A stretch of DNA of 64,000 bases from GCA-2737665 sp044344795 (GTDB taxonomy: Bacteria; Bacteroidota; Bacteroidia; Palsa-965), in the NCBI GenBank assembly GCA_044344795.1, contig JBIJCF010000002.1, positions 100,834 to 164,833 on the forward strand. Direction: 5' to 3'. Both the position numbers and the translations under genes were made by a program. Numbering within the stretch: position 1 is the first letter of the stretch; every line of letters begins with the position of its first letter. Shown in pieces: positions 61,187 through 64,000 of this stretch. Under the pieces are notes generated by a model, which was not told the DNA's origin, did not search any database, and saw nothing but the letters and a program-made list of their open reading frames with translations.

Positions 61187-64000
61187 TTATTTGATGAGGT
61201 TGACATGTCCAGTGAGGTCGTGTTTTTTACCCAGGATGTCTTTAGCTTTAATTTTCCAGACGTAAGTGTCGATTTGTGCGATGTCTGAAGCACCTTGCAC
61301 GCGACCGTCCCAACCATCGTTGATGTCATTGGTGTAATAGATCATGTTACCCCAACGATCGAAGATCCACATTTCGAAGTGGTTAGGATCGATTCCGATT
61401 GCGACAGGGAAGAACACATCGTTAAGTCCATCCTCGTTAGGAGTGAAGGTGTTAGGTACGTAGATGGATACATCAGGATCGATGCAGACGATTTGCGAAG
61501 CCGTATCGATACATCCGTCAGCAGAAGTGACAGTGAGTAAAACACTGTAGCAAGTCGGATCGGGATAAGTGAACTGAGGGTTTTGATCGGAAGAAGCGGA
61601 GTTCGCCAGATCCCCGAACGACCAGTTCCACTGCACGGCGTTGGAAGAAGAGTCGGTGAAGGATATGGTAGGGTTAAGGATGGTAGTTGGCTGCGGAGAC
61701 GCTCCGAAGGCCGCTACCGGATTAGCGAATACACTGATGTAGTTAGCCATAGTGATGTTAGCGCTACATCCTGCGCCGGTAGTTACGTTGAGCGTAACGG
61801 TATAGTTGCCTGGATCATCAAAGCAGTGTGAAGGGTTTTGTTGGTTGGACGTGTTACCATCACCAAAGTCCCATAGCCATCCTGTGATTACCGCCGGAGC
61901 TAAAGCAGAAGATAAGTCGGAGAAGTTAACGCACAGCGGTGCACAACCACTGGTGATATCAGTGGACAGATTAGCCGTAGGCATAGGATTTACGGTGATG
62001 TTGACAACAGTAGATGCAGAACAACCGTTAGCGTCTGAAACATCCGCGGTATATGCACCTGATTGCGTTGGCGTGATAGTTTGGTTGTTACCGGATAAGT
62101 TACCCGGGTTCCATGTTACGGTGTAAGCGGGAGTACCACCGGCAGGCGTAGCAGATAAAGTTACCGGAGTACCTTCACATACCACGCTAGGCGTAACAGT
62201 AGCAGTAATAGATAGCGCAGGCGGTTGTGTAAGAGTTACGTTCACTAAATATGTGCATCCATTGGCATCACTAACGGTGATCTGATAAGAACCCGCAGGA
62301 ATGCCGCTGGCAAGATCAGAAGCCGATACGTTAGGCAACCAGTTGTAAGTGTAAGGGCCTGTTCCGCCTGTAGCGTCGATGTCGATAGAGCCATCTGCAC
62401 CACCAAAACAAGAGATGTTAGCAGAAGCGGCGAGAGTAGCGTTTACTCCGCTAAGGTTGCCCACGACAACAGTAGTAGTATCTGCACAACCATTGGCATC
62501 AGTAGCGATGACGGTGTATGTTCCTGCCACAACGTTGTTAATGGCACTTCCTGAACCTGAAGGTAACCAGCTGTAAGTAAATGTCCCTGTTCCTCCAGTA
62601 GCCGCAGCCGTAGCCGATCCGTCCGCCTGGTTGCAGTTGGCGTCTATGGCCGTAGTGGTTATGGATATAGGTGTAGGCTCAGTGATAGTAACCGAAGCAG
62701 TAGTCGCACAACCATTAGCATCAGTGATGGTGCAGGTGTAGGTTCCTGCGGCAATTCCGCTTGCAGCAGCACTAGTACCACCGGTTGGAGCCCAAGAGTA
62801 GGAGTAAGGAGCCGTTCCGCCTGTTTCTGTAGCCGTGGCTGTTCCGTCAGTTCCTGCAAAGCAAGATACATCAGTACTTGCAGCGGTAGCAGTGAGTTGC
62901 GGCGGTTCAGTGATGGTCACCAAAGCAGTAGTCGAACAACCGTTAGCATCAGTGATAGTGCAGGTGTACGAACCGGCAGGCAAAGCTGAAGCCGTATCGG
63001 TGTTGCCACCCGCAGGAGCCCACGAATAGGAGTAAGCTCCTGTTCCGCCTGAAGCAGTGACCGTAGCAGATCCGTTAGAGTTACCAAAACACAACACATT
63101 TGCCTGAGTAGTGGTAGCCGTAAGTTGCAAAGGCTCGTGGATGGTAACAGAAGCTGTATCGGTACATCCATTAGCATCAGTAACAGTTACGGTATAAGAT
63201 CCCGCAGTTAGCCCGCCTGCTAAAGAGTCGGTGTCAGCATTAGACCAAGTAAAAGTATAAGGACCTGTCCCAGAAGAAGCACCAGCTGCAGCAAATCCAT
63301 CATTACCGCCAAAGCAAGAAACGCTATCAGAAGCAACAATAGTTGCAACCGGATTACCCATGTTGTTTACAGTAGCAATAGCAGAGGCAGTGCAGTTGTT
63401 GGCATCAGTAACAGTAATCTGATAACTGCCGGCTACTACGTTGGATAATGTTCCAGATGTTGTGTTGTTTGGTGTCCACAAATAAGTGTATGGTCCTGTG
63501 CCACCTGTTTCAGTAGCAACAGCCGAACCGTTTGCATTGCCGCATGTAGAAGGTGTCGTGGTTACTGCAACAGTCAGTTGCGGTGGTTCAGTAACTGTAG
63601 CAGAGGCCGTGGTACTACAACCATTAGCATCAGTAACAGTAACGGTGTATGTTCCTGCACCGAGACCTGTTGCTGTAGATCCTGTACCACCTGATGGTGC
63701 CCATAAGTACGTGTAAGGCGCAGTACCACCTGATGGCGTTACGGACGCAGATCCTGTCAATCCTCCATTACAAAATACGTTGGTCTGTGTTCCTATTGTT
63801 GTTATAGCCGCAGGCTGTGTGATGGAATAAGTTCGAGTTGTTGTACAACCGATAGCATCAGTAACAGTAACGGTATAAGTTCCCGCACCAAGGCCTGTTG
63901 CGGTAGAGCCTGTTCCACCTGACGGCGCCCAAGAGTACGTGTAAGGCGCACTACCACCTGATGGCGTAACCGCAGCAGAGCCTGTTAATGCTCCATTACA
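61187..64000 (-). CDS. Giant SprB-repeat surface adhesin with T9SS type B tail, N-terminus beyond the window
   Basis: The frame is open to base 64000, giving the last 938 residues of a larger protein; the apparent TTG start at 63760 is internal. About nine SprB-type repeats of 75-80 residues (CFGGNDG, GTGPYTFTWSNADTDSLAGG, GTYTVTVTDANGC, TEPPQL patterns), then an Ig-like module (VVCEGTPVTLSATPAGGTPA), two PKD domains (CVNFSDLSSALAPAVITGWL; ISFTDSSSNAVQWNWSFGDL) and the gliding-motility C-terminal domain (YVPNTFTPNEDGLNDVFFPV, IFDRWGNMIYYTNDINDGWD). Similar to SprB, the mobile adhesin of gliding Flavobacterium. Confidence 0.93.
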   Translation of the reverse strand, partial: CNGALTGSAAVTPSGGSAPYTYSWAPSGGTGSTATGLGAGTYTVTVTDAIGCTTTRTYSITQPAAITTIGTQTNVFCNGGLTGSASVTPSGGTAPYTYLWAPSGGTGSTATGLGAGTYTVTVTDANGCSTTASATVTEPPQLTVAVTTTPSTCGNANGSAVATETGGTGPYTYLWTPNNTTSGTLSNVVAGSYQITVTDANNCTASAIATVNNMGNPVATIVASDSVSCFGGNDGFAAAGASSGTGPYTFTWSNADTDSLAGGLTAGSYTVTVTDANGCTDTASVTIHEPLQLTATTTQANVLCFGNSNGSATVTASGGTGAYSYSWAPAGGNTDTASALPAGSYTCTITDANGCSTTALVTITEPPQLTATAASTDVSCFAGTDGTATATETGGTAPYSYSWAPTGGTSAAASGIAAGTYTCTITDANGCATTASVTITEPTPISITTTAIDANCNQADGSATAAATGGTGTFTYSWLPSGSGSAINNVVAGTYTVIATDANGCADTTTVVVGNLSGVNATLAASANISCFGGADGSIDIDATGGTGPYTYNWLPNVSASDLASGIPAGSYQITVSDANGCTYLVNVTLTQPPALSITATVTPSVVCEGTPVTLSATPAGGTPAYTVTWNPGNLSGNNQTITPTQSGAYTADVSDANGCSASTVVNITVNPMPTANLSTDITSGCAPLCVNFSDLSSALAPAVITGWLWDFGDGNTSNQQNPSHCFDDPGNYTVTLNVTTGAGCSANITMANYISVFANPVAAFGASPQPTTILNPTISFTDSSSNAVQWNWSFGDLANSASSDQNPQFTYPDPTCYSVLLTVTSADGCIDTASQIVCIDPDVSIYVPNTFTPNEDGLNDVFFPVAIGIDPNHFEMWIFDRWGNMIYYTNDINDGWDGRVQGASDIAQIDTYVWKIKAKDILGKKHDLTGHVNLIK
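63765..64000 (-). repeat. 228-bp SprB-type coding repeat at window edge
   Basis: The segment ending CCATTACA at 63772 recurs 228 bp later at 64000. The two 76-residue units share GTYTVTVTDA, SGGTGSTATGLGAG and CNG(A/G)LTGSA(A/S)VTPSGG. Confidence 0.8.

Noticed and set aside
1..64000. tRNA, rRNA, CRISPR, transposase or integrase
   Set aside because: I looked in every gap and on both strands and saw none; a tRNA scan would settle the first.

Overview
The window is chromosomal DNA from a member of the Bacteroidota, most likely a Chitinophagales/Sphingobacteriales-type relative. Evidence: type IX secretion (T9SS) cargo with C-terminal type A and type B sorting domains, the T9SS regulator PorX, a fused LpxC-FabZ, many signal peptides ending in a Q after Ala/Ser, and repeated promoter boxes of the Bacteroidota form TAnnTTTG. 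I saw no tRNA, rRNA, CRISPR array, insertion sequence or prophage. No stretch longer than about 300 bases lacks a gene.

Layout. 1-6250: partial secreted protein, a large single-pass propeller-like protein, the DUF1800/DUF1501 pair, and a small secreted-protein gene broken by one in-frame TAG. 6251-13933: rnhB, a glycosyltransferase, then a surface-polysaccharide block (FkbM methyltransferase, Wzx-type flippase, two tandem Wzz-like proteins, O-antigen ligase/polymerase). 13950-21497, mostly minus strand: SpoIIE-type phosphatase, an LpxD paralogue, efp, and the lipid A operon lpxD-lpxC/fabZ-lpxA with an ABC ATPase at its end. 21619-28325: six plus-strand genes, all overlapping by 4-14 bp, coding for three B12-type radical SAM proteins, two methyltransferases and a nucleotidyltransferase. 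This is the best candidate for an undescribed pathway. 28322-33343: HD-domain hydrolase, porX, tsaE, alanine dehydrogenase and a small membrane protein. 33422-36520: secreted M4 metalloprotease with a T9SS tail. 36574-44177: proline dehydrogenase, aroB-aroA, murB, two glycosyltransferases, ftsE. 44332-51266: a large TPR protein coupled to an outer-membrane barrel, then gyrB. 51388-64000, all minus strand: two collagen-like secreted proteins, a PKD/SprB-repeat protein with a type B tail, an SBBP-repeat protein with a type A tail, and the C-terminal 938 residues of another SprB-repeat adhesin that runs off the window.

How it works together. The window is dominated by envelope construction: lipid A, polysaccharide export, peptidoglycan precursor (MurB), FtsE, outer-membrane barrels, and large surface proteins, four of which carry T9SS tails. 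PorX, a regulator of T9SS in relatives, sits in the same window. Many genes have a TAnnTTTG-like box ending only 4-7 bases before the chosen start codon, which suggests leaderless or nearly leaderless mRNAs. These boxes also correct several start sites (efp, ftsE, the HD protein, the first radical SAM gene, FkbM).
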